A stretch of 64,000 nt of DNA from Eutreptiella sp. 'Long Island Sound 2002' (taxonomy: Eukaryota; Euglenozoa; Euglenophyceae; Eutreptiales; Eutreptiaceae), in assembly GCA_964036045.1 (NCBI GenBank), contig OZ038387.1:61135604-61199603 (forward strand), in the 5' to 3' direction. Each line of letters opens with the position of its first letter. The stretch's first letter is position 1. This document shows positions 1-11,443 of the stretch, one piece after another. The notes under the pieces were generated by a model, which did not search any database, had not been told where the DNA came from, and worked only from the letters and a program-made list of their open reading frames with translations. A program made the position numbers and the translations under genes.

Positions 1-2989
1 CGCACGGAGGTTGCGCGGTGGTGGACGAGTGTACCCACAAGGGCCACCGCTGCCTGCTGGCACCGCGTGGGCACCCGTGTGAGCCCCAGGGTCCGGTCAT
101 CCTGCAGGCTGTCCCGCGAGGCGTCGAAGGCGTACCGCGCCCTGTCCTTCGCGACCTGGACCGTGATGTGGTCCAGGTGGCGTGCAGTGTCGGAGTCGTT
201 GGCGATGAAAGGGGCGACGTACTGCGTCACCCCCCCGAGGATCGCCAGGATGACATCCTGCACCACTTTCGGTGGTGCGAGGGTGTTAAGGCACCAGTGG
301 TGCACCGCCGCCAGGCGTAGCCGGTGCTTGCGCTGCAGGGAGAACTCCCCGTCCGGCTGCAGCTGGAGTCCCAGGTAGGGGACGGAGTCCGCCGCTGGTA
401 CCCAGTGCCACGGGTTTTCCAGGTGGGAGAAGGGGCAGCTGCAGGCCCGGGACCCCCTTCGTGGTGGCCATGGCGCACTTGCGGGGGTTGAGCTCCATGC
501 CCATCATCCCGAGGTACGCGGCCACCGCCTCCACGCCCTCGACGAAGTGCTGCAGCGTGTGGGCCACCACCAGCAGGTCGTCGATATAGGCCTGGATGAG
601 GCCGTGCTCGGCCCCTCCCGGCGGGCGCAGGCGGTGCCCCTGTGCCCTGAGCAGGGGCTCCAGGAGGAGCGCGTACAGCAGGGGGCTCTCGGGGTTGCCC
701 TGCCGGACGCCGCGTAGCATGTAGACGGGCTGCGTTAGCCGGTGTGCTGTGACGATGCGCAGCCTGGCGCACGTGTGGAGGAAGAGCAGGAGGTCGATGA
801 CGTCCGGCGGCACGGAGAGGTGGCGCAGGATGAGGTGGAGGGCGCCGTGTGGGGCGGTGTCGAAAACCTTGCGGGCGTCGAAGGAGAAGACGTAGTTGGG
901 CCTTCCCCGTTGGAGCTGCCGCTGCGCCATGAACAGCGGGGGGCCTGTGTTGGAGCCAGGGAGGGCCCCCTGCTGTCAGTCGCTGACCACTCCGTGCCGT
1001 GTGAGCACTTCCGTGATGCGCTGGGTGAGGGGGCCCGTGAGCAGCTTCATGTCCAGCTGGCCCAGGGCTATGGGCCTGTAGTCGTCCAGTCTGGCAGAGC
1101 CCGGTACCTTGGGGCTGAGCCAGATGTGCGCGTCCCTCCAGTGCATCGGCAGCGGGGCGCCGCGGAGGATGGCCCGGTAGGAATGGACCAGGAGCCACTG
1201 TACGGGTGCTGGGAGGGCCTTGATGAAACGGGCCTCCACGTGGTTAGGACCTGGGGCCTTGCCATCGGCCTTGTCCAGGGCGGACTTCAGGTCCTGCATG
1301 GAGTACTGCTGGACCTGTGTCCAGGCCCCCTCAGGGACCCGGGGGACGTGGCGGCCGAGGACTGCCTGCAAGCCCGGGAGGTCCACCGGGCGTTTGTCAT
1401 ACAGTTCTCGCCAGAAGGCGCGAACTGCGAACATCACATCGTGGGCCTCCGTGAGGAGCGTTAGGGTGTTGGGAACCCGCACGTTCCAGAGGCCTGACGG
1501 GCCTGGGGCCTCTACCTTTATGGCTCCCCGCACGGCTTTCCATCGCTGGCCGATGTCAGGGGCGTGGCGGCCCCAGAAGTCCTTGATGGCGCGCTTGCGG
1601 TCTGCCGCCAGGAGGGCGCGGAGCTGGCGAATGTCCTCCTCGAGGGCGGCTGCTTGCCTCTCCAGCTCCTCCTGTAGCTGGCCCTGCGTGGTCGGGCGGA
1701 ACCCGGGCGACACACCCTGCAGCTCCTCCGTGAGCCGGAGCGCCGCCTCGGACCGGATGCCATGCCTGGCCGCGTCCGCCTGGTACGCTGCCGGCGCGCG
1801 CGCTGCCAGGGTGTCATAGCGGAGGACCGCTGCCTGGAGCTGCTTTCCGCTCTCCGGGAGGTCCCCCTCCGCCGGGTCCGTCCCCGCCGGAGACGGCTGC
1901 CGGCGTCCCACCACGCGCGCCAGGGCGTCATGCGTCGCGTGGAGGTGTTCGAACACCTTGTCCACCGCGGCCGCGGGCATGGACCCGTAGTCGTGCTGCT
2001 CTGCGGGACCCAGCCAGGGCGCCAGGGAGGGTTCATCCTGCGCGGCGGTGACCGCCGCCCACAGGCAGTGTTGGACGGGCGCGGCCTCGGCGTCGTACGG
2101 GAGGGGGCGGCCCTCCGTGTGGCTGTAGGGGGTGGGCATCGCCGCGCGCCCCGCTGCACTGAGGAGACCCGGCAGGGCCAGGCGGACCGGGAGGTGGTCC
2201 GAGCCGACCACCTGGGGGTGTGCCATGCCGCGAGCCCAGACGCTTTCCAGCAGGGACCACGGCAGGAGGGGCTCGTTGACCAGGAAGGTGTCCACCCTGT
2301 GCCGGGACGGGTGGAGCGTGCAGGTCATGTCCTCCTCGCCGCCTGCCGCGGCCCTTCGGAAACCGCAGGCCTCCCAGCCCGCTCGGAAATGCTCCGTGGC
2401 CGGGTTGGCGGGGACATCCATGTAGATGTTGGTGTCGCCGGCGATGACCACCGGGTGCCTCCCGCCGAGGCTGCGTGCCGTGGCATACATTTGTATGTCG
2501 GCCCAGAACGCCGCCCGTCCCGCCCACGGGGAGCAGCCTGCTTGCGGCCCGTGGACGTTGATGAGGTTGAGGCCCCCCCCCGTCCGTGCGGATCTCCAGG
2601 GCCGCGGCCTTCCCGGGGACAATTTCCGTGAAGCTGAGCACCTCATGCTCCGCCACGTACTTGCTGCTGACCGCGGTGAGGAGGCCCCCCCCTCTCGAGG
2701 TGGAGGTGGCTCCCGTCTCCGCCAGCCGGCTGCTGAAGAAGGCGGTGTACCCCTTGTCCCGGAGCGCCGCGGCCACGTGCATCTCCTGCGCCCTGGTGGC
2801 GATCCCCGTTTCCTGGAGCATGATGGCAAAGCCCCCCTCCTGGGGCAGCATGCCGGTGATGAGGTGCTCCTTGTCGGTGCAAGCCGCCGGCCCCCGGCGC
2901 CGCCGGAGTGTGTCCCGGAGGGACCGGTCTGGCGGCACTAGGCCGTTGCGCAGGTTCCACGAGAGGAGCCACAGGGCGTCGCCCGTCAT
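1..2989 (-). pseudogene. LINE L1 ORF2: APE-type endonuclease plus reverse transcriptase (broken, cut by window edge)
   Basis: The protein would nick target DNA and copy the LINE RNA by target-primed reverse transcription. Start ATG at 2989 is set by an in-frame TGA four codons upstream. Endonuclease motifs appear in order: SWNLRN, LQET, a GDTN box, and SDH near 2190, which are the catalytic motifs of the exonuclease-endonuclease-phosphatase fold. RT follows: a YRPI box near 1080, FSFDARKVFD (motif A, about 875), RQGNPESP (motif B), YIDDLL (motif C, about 575), a PRKC motif D and a YLG thumb motif. Three breaks are visible: a frame change in a run of nine C near 2580, an in-frame TGA at 976-978 just before motif A, and a frame change near 440. 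The protein continues past base 1. Endonuclease and RT assignment is firm; whether the copy is dead or the breaks are sequencing errors is open. Confidence 0.88.
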
Positions 2990-3322
2990 GTCCTCCTGGA
3001 GTCAGCTATCCCGCATCGGCATCGCCGCCGGGTTCGCCGGCGCAGCCAGGGCATCTGGGTGCGCCGCATCCGCTGAGCCCGTTCCCAGCGGGGCCCACAG
3101 GGGGGCCCGGGGGACCGGGGGAGCCAGGGGGGCCAGGGGGGCCAGCCCCGCGGGGATGGACATGGACCCTGGTGGGGCCGCACCGCCGGCCCCTGGGGCC
3201 GCTCCGGGTGCCTCCTCATCTCCATCTGCGTGGTCGGCTGCCTGGGGCGGGGGGCGCAGAGTTTACGGGGCGTGCCATGGGGACCTCCGTGCTCTCCCCT
3301 GCAGGATGTTGGTGGCCGCCTC
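2990..3322 (-). other. LINE L1 spacer between zinc-finger ORF and endonuclease ORF
   Basis: This 333-base stretch keeps the same minus-strand frame as both neighbours. It is interrupted by stops (TAG at the end of the finger ORF, a TAA near 3275, a TGA at 3001-3003). The part near 3200-3005 reads as an Ala/Pro-rich low-complexity peptide, so it may once have joined the finger to the endonuclease. No other feature is visible. Confidence 0.4.
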
Positions 3323-3589
3323 CTAGTCGTCCGCCGGGGCCGCAGCGTGCACCGCGTGCCACGCGAGGTGTTCCAGCATTGCCCCGCCGGTGTAGTACTT
3401 GTCCGCACACAGGGGGCATTTCGTCGGCTCCGTGGCCCCTCGCGCCAGGGGGAGCGGCACCGACTTCCGAATGGCGCCCTCCGCCGCTGGTTCGAAGGGC
3501 AGGTTGGCCAGCGGCACCGTGTGTGGTGCCAGTGTGCGGCCCGGGGCCGCCGCATCGAGGGCTCGCGTCGCGGGCGCGGGCCCGAGACC
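3323..3589 (-). pseudogene. LINE L1 C2H2 zinc-finger segment
   Basis: A short open stretch continues in the same frame as ORF1 beyond its TGA at 3590-3592 and ends at a TAG (3323-3325). It holds one classical zinc finger, C-x2-C-x12-H-x3-H, at about 3350-3410 (starts CPLC, ends HLAWH). N-terminal C2H2 fingers are known nucleic-acid-binding parts of several non-LTR retrotransposon proteins. Its position between ORF1 and the endonuclease fits that role. There is no ATG at its head, so it is probably the tail of ORF1 cut off by a nonsense change (CGA to TGA is one possibility) rather than a separate gene. It could also be the head of ORF2. Confidence 0.6.
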
Positions 3590-6500
3590 TCAGATGGCAT
3601 CGCGCTGCGCGTCTGCTTGCAGCCACGTTTGCCAGTGCGTGGAGCCGATTTGGCGGTCGGGCTTGCCCCTCCATCGCAGGTCGTGGAAGGCCTGTAGCCA
3701 GTGGTACACCGCGGTCGGGACCGCCAGCTGGAGCTCCAGGTCGGCGGGGTGCGCCGCTGCCGGCCACACTCCCGGCCTCGCCGTCGGGGCGTTGTCCTTC
3801 AGCCTGACCTGGAGCAGGAGGGCGTGGTGTTCGCCCTCCCGCAGCGCCTTGATGATCATGCGGGTGCAGTCTGCCACGTGGATCACGGCTTCGGGCCCCG
3901 GCTGGCGTTCGGGGTCGCAGACGACGATGTGCGCGTCCGCCGGGCTGAACATGCAGACCACCCGCTGCGGGTTCTGCTGTCCCCGTTGGGCCACCGCCAG
4001 GGTAGCCGCTGGGCGGGCGTGCGTGATTGGCCCCGCGTGGAGGTCCGGGACGTCCGTGGCCCTGATGGCATCTCCCTGCCATGCGGCCCGTAGATGCTCC
4101 TCCTGGTCGGGGCTCCACACCAGTGTGGGGGGGTTGACCCACCCCGGTTCCTGCCTCTTGTTGGGGGCGCTGACAGTGTGTAGCAGGACCGCCAGCGGCC
4201 AGGGGTCCGCCGACATATAGTAGGCCTGGGTGGGCCCCTGTCGCCAGTCGATGTGGGGCAGGGGCGGGAAAGCCCCTTGCCTGGCGGTGCTGTGCCAGAC
4301 CGTCCATCGGCCTCCGGCCAGGACGTGCGACCGGTACCCTCCGGCGTGGCCGTGTATGATGGCCTGGTAGCCTGCCGTCTGCAGTACCAGTGCCTCCCCC
4401 TGCTTAGGCCCGGGCGGGGGTGTGCCATCGCCCGCACCCCAGATGCGGGTGCGCCCGCGGAGTGTGGCATGCCACGGGTCTGGTGCATCGCGCTGAGGCC
4501 CTTGTATGCATCCCGCAATCTGCGCCGGGCCGTGGTGGTGGATGAAGCTCTCCCCGCCGTCTGCTAGCAACGCCGCCGCGACGACGTATAGTTGCTCCGC
4601 CGTGAGGGGTGCCGTCGGCGCGTGCGTCGCGGCCGGCTGACGGGGCCGCGTGTCGCGGCAGGGGACGTTGGGCAGCAGTTGCGCCGGCCACACCGCCACG
4701 GGACCCATGGTGACGGCCGCGACCGCGGACGCCAGCGCCGTGCGGTCCGTGGGTCTGTACTGCCGGAGCCCCGTGGTATCTCGGGCGAGGTGCCTGCAGG
4801 CTGCCATCCAGGCCACCGCTCCGCAGTTCGTGCAGTCCGGTTCGGAACCACCCGCGCCGTCGCTTCCCCTTTGCTGTACCGTGGTGGCGGTGTCGAGCGG
4901 GGGGCCCCGCTGTAGCGCCTCCGGGTCCTGCCCCGGCGGGAGGGCGGGCGGGACTGGCTGCGGGTAGTTTTGCGCGCCTCGGCGCTCCGGGTGCGCGTGG
5001 TACGGGTTTTGCCGGCGGTGTTCCGGGGCTGCCCGTGGTTGGAAGAGGAGTTGGTGCAGGTACCAGGGGCCCTCCGCTGTGGACGGGTTGCGGAGCGTTA
5101 GCCACTGTTCCACCACGCCTCCTGGGTGCGCGGCCTCGACGCGGCGCTGCAACCCCAGGCGGCCTAGGCGGTTGGACGTGCCCGCGGGTGGGATGTGGGC
5201 TTGCGGGTAGAGCACCCGCAGCGGCTCCAGCGCCAGGTCCAGCACTTCGTCGTTGAGCTGCTTCGTGAGAGCCGACGCCCTGTGTAGGGCGTGGAGGACC
5301 CCGGGCTGTGGGGGCCGTGAGCTGTGCGAGCACCGTTCCCGGCGGGTACCGCGCACCCGGGTTCGTTAGCCACTGCCTGGTGTGGCTCAGTACGGCCTTC
5401 CACACGTCCCTTGTAAAGGCGTGCTGGGGGGCCAAAGAGGGGACGATCCGTAGGAGGCGGTGGCACGCCGGCGGCGATCGCATGGGCTGTGGGGCGGCCG
5501 CCGTGATCCACCTGCACGCCGTGCCGGGCACGATCGCCCCCCATTCCACGGTCCCCATGCCCTCGGCGTGGATCAGCGCCTGGCCCTGGACCATGGGGAA
5601 ATGGGGGCTGGAGCGCCCCTTTCCTTCCTTCCACCGTACCGGGGCGGCCCCCGCCTGCAGGCTGCGGAGCAGGGCCACGCCGGGGAGGAGCGGCTGCGGG
5701 AAAGCCCCCTTGACAGTCTGGGTGGCGTGGGCCAAGGTGCCCATGGGCAAGTACCACAACGGGAGGGTCCAGGGGCCCGGCAGCGGTTGCGCCACCCCTG
5801 CGTTGCATCGCCACTCGGAGTCTGGCGGGGTGGCCGGGACCGTGCCCGTCTGCAGGAAGTGGCGTGCCTGCTTGTCGGGGTGCCGTTGGAGGGTTGCCGC
5901 GAGGCTGAGCCCCTCTGCCGCTGGTGCCACCGGGAGGCTGCCCCGGGGCCTGCGCCAGGGGTAATCCTGGTCGGCCGGCCAGGTGTGGAGGTCCCAGGCG
6001 ATGTCCTCCGCGGTCCCTGTGGGGGCGTCCTCTGGTGCCAGGTGCCACATGACGGCGAGCACCGCCCACGTGGAAAAGGGCCACGCCCGCGGGGGGGTGT
6101 ACACCTGGATGGTCCACTGTGGGCACGCCCGCCGCACGCGGGACGCGTGGAGCACCCCTCGGGCCATGTCCGCCGCCAGGACCAGCACCATTCCCGAGGG
6201 TTCCACAATGATCCCCTCTGCGGGTCTGCCGTGGCGGCCCCGGGTGTGCAAGGCCACTGCCGCCTGTCCCGCGTGGGTGACTCGGTCGACAGCCTCCTGG
6301 ATGTTCACGCTGCCGCGCGCGGTCTCATCCAGGATCCAGCCCTGCGCCACCCCGTAGCGTAGGGCGGCGCGTGCGGCCGCGGGTTTCACCTCGGGCAACG
6401 CTCCGTCAGCGGGGCCGGGCTGGGGGTCCTGTTTGGGGCACCAGCCTTCGCCGATGCAGTGGCCCCGTTTCCACGCGGGGCAGATCGCGGGTACGCTGCC

Positions 6501-6698
6501 CGCCGGCGGCGCAGGTTCCGCGGGCGCGCCTCCCGTGGGGGGCTCCGGCAATGCCTCCAGGTCGGAGTCCGTGCCCGCGTCCCCTTGTGGGTGGTCTCCT
6601 TCGCCGTCTCTGAGTCCCAGCGCCCTGATGACCTCGTGTGCTTTGTCCAGCGTCGGAGATCGGGGGCGTGTCTTGCGTGGTGCCGCGGGTTCCGCCAT
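3590..6698 (-). pseudogene. LINE L1 ORF1: CCCH-like finger and candidate cysteine-protease region
   Basis: About 1,036 codons from an ATG at 6696-6698; upstream in-frame sequence belongs to the 212-bp repeat array, so this start is preferred. One frame change lies near 5310 in a run of five G. A CCCH-like motif at about 6429-6486 has spacing C-x7-C-x5-C-x3-D, with Asp where His is usual. At 4786-4842 is a TNCGAVAWMAACRHL box resembling the cysteine box of ubiquitin-like proteases. At about 4300-4380 a YQAIIHGHAGG...WTVWHS stretch resembles a protease histidine box in the order seen in USP-type enzymes. Dualen elements of Chlamydomonas are reported to encode a cysteine protease with APE and RT, so the idea is plausible, but the match is by eye. 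The rest of the protein is unrecognised. Confidence 0.55.
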
Positions 6699-6769
6699 TG
6701 CTGTGTCGCTGTGTCTAAGAGCAGGGGGTGGGGTGCGGATGTCCCGTGGCTGGTGCTTTTGTGCGCTGG

Positions 6770-9700
6770 TGTGTTGCTCGTTGTGGGGGTGGTGGATGGG
6801 CATCCCCGGGGGGGCGCTTTCCAGCGTTGCGAGGGGTGTCTGGTGTTAGGCGCTGTCCCTCTCCCGGTCGCCCGTCCTCCAGGGCGGGCAGCCAGGGTTC
6901 CGCGACCCGTGTGTCCCGGGTGCGGTCGAAGCGGGCGTGTGGGCCCAGCACCGGCCCCACAGCGTGCGCCCTTGCGGGCCGGCGTTGCTCGCTGTGGGGG
7001 TGGCGGAAGGGCGTCCCCGGGGGGGGTGCCTTCCACCGTTGTGAGGGGCGCCTGGTGTCAGGTGCTGTCCCTGCCCCGACCGCCCGTCCTCTGGAGTGGG
7101 CAGCCAGGGTTCCGCGTCCCGCGTGTCCCGGGTGCGGTCGATGCGGGCGTGTGGACCCAGCACCGGGCCCACAGCGTGCGCCCTTGCGGGCCGGCGTTGC
7201 TCGCTGTGGGGGTGGCGGGAGGGCGTCCCCGGGGGGGTGCCTTCCATCGTTGTGAGGGGCGCCTGGTGTCAGGCGCTGTCTCTCTGCCGGCCGCCCGTCC
7301 TCTGGAGCGGGCAGCCAGGGTTCCGCGACCCGTGTGTCCCGGGTGCGGTCAATGCGGGCGTGTGGACCCAGCACTGGCCCCACAGCGTGCGCCCTTGCGG
7401 GCCGGCGTTGCTCGCTGTGGGGGTGGCGGAAGGGCGTCCCCAGGGGGGCTGTCTTCCACCGTTGTGAGGGGCGCCCGGCGTCAGGCGCTGTCCCTCCCCC
7501 GGCAGTCCGTCCTCTGGAGCGGGCAGTCAGGGTTCCGCGTCCCGTGTGTCCCTGGTGCGGTCGGTGCGGGCGTGGGGGCCCAGCACTGGCCCCGCAGCGC
7601 GCGCCCTTGCGGGCCAGCGTTGCTCTCCTTGGGGGTGGCGGAAGGGCGTCCCCGGGGGGGGTGCCTTCCATCATTGTGAGGGGCGCCTGGTGTCAGGCGC
7701 TGTCCCTCCCCCAGCCGCCCGTCGTCTGGAGCGGGCAGCCAGGGTTCCGGGACCCGTGTGTCCCGGGTGCGGTCGGTGCGGGCGTGGGGACCCAGCACCG
7801 GCCCCACAGCGTGCGCCCTTGCGGGCTGGCGTCGCTCGCCGTGGGGGTGGCGGAAGGGCGTCCCCGGGGGGTGCCTTCCACCGTTGTGAGGGGCGCCTGG
7901 TGTCAGGCGCTGTCCCTCCCCCGGCTGCCCGTCCTCTGGAGCGGGCAGCCGGGGTTCCGCGTCCCGTGTGTCCCGGGTGCGGTCGGTTCGGGCGTGGGGA
8001 CCCAGCACCGGCCCCACAGCGTGCGCCCTTGCGGGCCAGCGTTGCTCGCTGTGGGAATGGCGGAAGGGCGTCCCCGGGGGGGTTGCTTTCCACCGTTGTG
8101 AGGGGCGCCTGGTGTCATTCGCTGTCCCTCCCCCGGCCGCCCGTCCTCTGGAGCGGGCAGCCAGGGTTCCGCGACCCGTGTGTCCCGGGTGCGGTCGATG
8201 CGTGCGTGGGGACCCAGCACCGGCCCCACAGCGTGCGCCCTTGCTGGCCGGCGTTGCCCGCTGTGGGGGTGGCGGAAGAACGTCCCAGGGGGGGTCGCCT
8301 TCCACCATTGTGAGGGGCGCCTGGTGTCAGGCGCTGTCCCTCCCCCGGCCATCCATCTTCTGGAGCGGGCAGCCAGGGTTCCGCGTCCCGTGTGTCACGG
8401 GTACGGTCGGTGCGGGCGTGGGGACCCAGCACCGGTCCCACAGCGTGCGCCCTTGCGGGCCGACGTTGCTCACCGTGGGGGTGGCGGAAGGGCGTCCCCG
8501 GGGGGGGTGCTTTCCACCGTTGTGAGGGGCGCCCGGTGTCAGGCGCTGTCCCTCCCCTGGCCGCCCGTCCTCTGGAGCGGGCAGCCAGGGTTCCGCGTCC
8601 CGTGTGTCCCGGGTGCGGTCGGTGCAGGCGTGGGGACCCAGCACCGGTCTCACAGCGTGCGCCCTTGCGGGCCGGCGTTGCTCGCTGTGGGAGTGGCGGA
8701 AGGGCGTCCCCGGGGGGGGTGCTTTCCACCGTTGTGAGGGGCGCCCGGTGTCAGGCGCTGTCCCTCCCCTGGCCGCCCGTCCTCTGGAGCGGGCAGCCAG
8801 GGTTCCGCGTCCCGTGTGTCCCGGGTGCGGTCGGTGCGGGCGTGGGGACTCGGCACCGGCCCCACAGCGTGCGCCCTTGCGGGCCGGCGTTGCCCGCTGT
8901 GGGGGTGGCGGATTAACGTCCCTGGGGGGGTCGCCTTCCACCATTGTGAGGGGCGCCTGGTGTCAGGCGCTGTCCCTCCCCCGGCCATCCGTCCTCTGGA
9001 GCGGGCAGCCAGGGTTCCGCGTCCCGGGTGTCCCGGGTGCGGTCGGTGCGGGCGTGGGGACCCGGCACCGGTTCCACAGCGTGCGCCCTTGCGGGCTGGC
9101 GTTGCTCGCCGTGGGGGTGGCGGAAGGGCTTCCCCGGGGGGGGTGCTTTCCACCGTTGTGAGGGGCGCCCGGTGTCAGGCGCTGTCCCTCCCCCGGCCGC
9201 CCGTCCTCTGGAGCGGGCAGCCAGGGTTCCGCGTCCCGTGTGTCCCGGGTGCGGTCAGTGCGGGCGTGGGGACCCAGCACCGGCCCCACAACGTGCGCCC
9301 TTGCGGGCCGGCGTTGCTCGCTGTGGGAATGGCGGAAGGGCGTCCCCGGGGGGGTGCTTTCCACCGTTGTGAGGGGCGCATGGTGTCAGGCGCTGTCCCT
9401 CCCCTGGCCGCCCGTCCTCTGGAGCGGGCAGCCAGGGTTCCGCGTCCCGCGTGTCCCGGGTGCGGTCGGTGCGGGCGTGTGGACCCAGCACCGGCCCCAC
9501 AGCGTGCGCCCTTGCGGGCTGGCGTTGCTCGCTGTGAGGGTGGCGGAAGGGCGTCCCCGGGGGGGGTTCTTTCCACCGTTGTGAGGGGCGCCTGGTGTCA
9601 GGCGCTGTCCCTTCCCCGGCCGCCCGTCCTCTGGAGCGGACAGCCAGGGTTCCGCGACCCGTGTGTCCCCGGTGCGATCCATACAGGCGTGTGAACCCAG

Positions 9701-10925
9701 CACCGGCCCCCCAGCGTGCGCCCTTGCGGGCCGGCGTTGCTGGCTGTGGGGGTGGCGGGAGGGCGTCCCCGGGGGGGGTGCCTTCCACCGTTGTGAGGGG
9801 CGCCTGGTGTCAGGCGCTGTCATTCCCCCGGCCGCCCGTCCTCTGGAGCGGGCAGCCAGGGTTCCGCGACCCGTGTGTCCCAGGTGCGGTCGATGCGGGC
9901 GTGTGGACCCAGCACCGGCCCCACAGCGTGCGCCCTCCCGGGCCGGCGTTGCTCGCTGTGGGGGTGGCGGAAGGGCGTCCCCGGGGGGGGTGCCTTCCAC
10001 CGTTGTGAGGGGCGCCTGGTGTCAGGCGCTGTCCCTCCCCCGACCGCCCGTCCTCTGGAGCGGGCAGCCAGGGTTCCGCGACCCGTGTGTCCCGGGTGCG
10101 GCCGATGCGGGCGTGTGGACCCAGCACCGGCCCCACAACGTGCGCCCTTGCGGGCCGGCCTTGCTCGCTGTGGGGGTGGCGGAAGGGCGTCCCCGGGGGC
10201 GTGCCTTCCACCGTTGTGAGGGGCGCCTGGTGTCAGGCGCTGTCCCTCCCCCGGCCGCCCGTCCTCTGGAGCGGGCAGCCAGGGTTCCGGGACCCGTGTG
10301 TCCCGGGTGCGGTCGATGCGGGCGTGTGGACCCAGCACCGGCCCCACAGCGTGCGCCCTTGCGGGCCGGCGTTGCTCGCTGTGGGGGTGGCGGAAGGGCG
10401 TCCCCGGGGGGGGTGCCTTCCACCGTTGTGAGGGGTGCCTGGTGTCAGGCGCTGTCCCTCCCCCGGCCGCCCGTCCTCTGGAGCGGGCAGCCAGGGTTCC
10501 GCGACCCGTGTGTCCCGGGTGCGGTGGATGCGGCCGTGTGGACCCAGCACCGACCCCACAGCGTGCGCCCTTGCGGGCCGACGTTGCTCGCTGTGGGGGT
10601 GGCGGAAGGGCGTAGCCGGGGGGGGGTGCCTTCCACCGTTGTGAGGGGCGCCTGGTGTCAGGCGCTGTCCCTCCCCCGGCCGCCCGTCCTCTGGAGCGGG
10701 CAGCCAGGGTTCCGCGACCCGCGTGTCCCGGGCGCGGTCGGTGCGGGCGTGGGGGCCCAGCACCGGCCACACAGCGTGCGCCCTTGCGGGCCGGCGTTGC
10801 TCGCTGTGGGGGTGGCGGAAGGGCGTCCCCGGGGGGGGGTGCCTTCCCCCATTGTGAGGGGCGCCTGGGGTCAGGCGCTGTCCCTCTCCCGACTGCCCGC
10901 CCACTGCTGGGCGGGTTGCCGGGGT
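6770..10925. repeat. 212-bp GC-rich tandem array, about 19-20 copies
   Basis: Units recur every 212 bp; for example a conserved GTGTGTCCCGGGTGCGGTC core recurs at 7968, 8180, 8392, 8604, 8816, 9028 and 9240. Units differ by scattered substitutions and by the length of a G run. The array starts about 70 bp upstream of the L1 ORF1 start and extends away from it, on the 5' side of the minus-strand LINE. The long open frames through it on both strands come from low A/T content and are not genes. Mouse L1 promoters are tandem monomers of about 200 bp in the same place, so a promoter role is a reasonable inference. A simple satellite next to the LINE is the alternative. Confidence 0.92.
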
Positions 10926-11443
10926 TCGTTGGGTGTGTGCGGTGTGTGTGGTGTCTGTGCCGTGCGTGTGGTGGTGCGTGGTGCCGCTCTTCCCTTGGTC
11001 CTCCGGTGCTCCCCTCTCCGGTGTCTCGGTGCGGTGTTGTGCTCGCCGTGTGCCCGCCGTGTCCCCTCCCCTGTGCGCGCCCCTTGCTCGCCCGCTGGCT
11101 ACCCCTTGTTCCTTTCGCGGCTTCGTTGGTCTTTACCCTTTCCTCTACCCTTCTCCCTGACATGCACTTTTTCCCTGCCTCCGCTTTGTTGTGTGTCTCG
11201 GTCTTTTTCCTTGTCGGCCCGGAGTTCCTCCTTTGAACCTGCGTAGAGAGAGGAGCGGGCGTAAACGGGCGTGCGGTGGCGGCGGTTTTGTCGCGACACG
11301 GCACCTCGAGCTGGCTGGTACGTCATGCGACATGCGTGTGCGACCGGCGTGTGCGTAGGTTTATTGTCCCACTTGCTCCCGTCTTGACTCCACACCCCTT
11401 TGGCCGCTACCTTTGCTCGTTGCCCGTTCCGCGCGCGCGGCGT

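Larger units (their letters stand above)
1..10925 (-). mobile_element. LINE L1 with 5' tandem-monomer array (partial)
   Basis: A non-LTR retrotransposon on the minus strand. In transcript order: 212-bp monomers (10925 to 6770), ORF1 (6698 to 3590), a C2H2 segment, endonuclease and RT (2989 to the window edge). The 3' end is outside the window. Domain content (APE endonuclease, RT, possible cysteine protease) is closest to the Dualen/RandI group known from green algae, by domain list rather than by alignment. The post-RT part of a related element may be what is seen in L2 at 45226-47661. Confidence 0.75.

Noticed and set aside
6715-11304. Many 100-500-codon ORFs on both strands in the 212-bp array
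   Set aside because: They are repeat translations in GC-rich DNA without stops; open frames occur on both strands and shift with unit variants.
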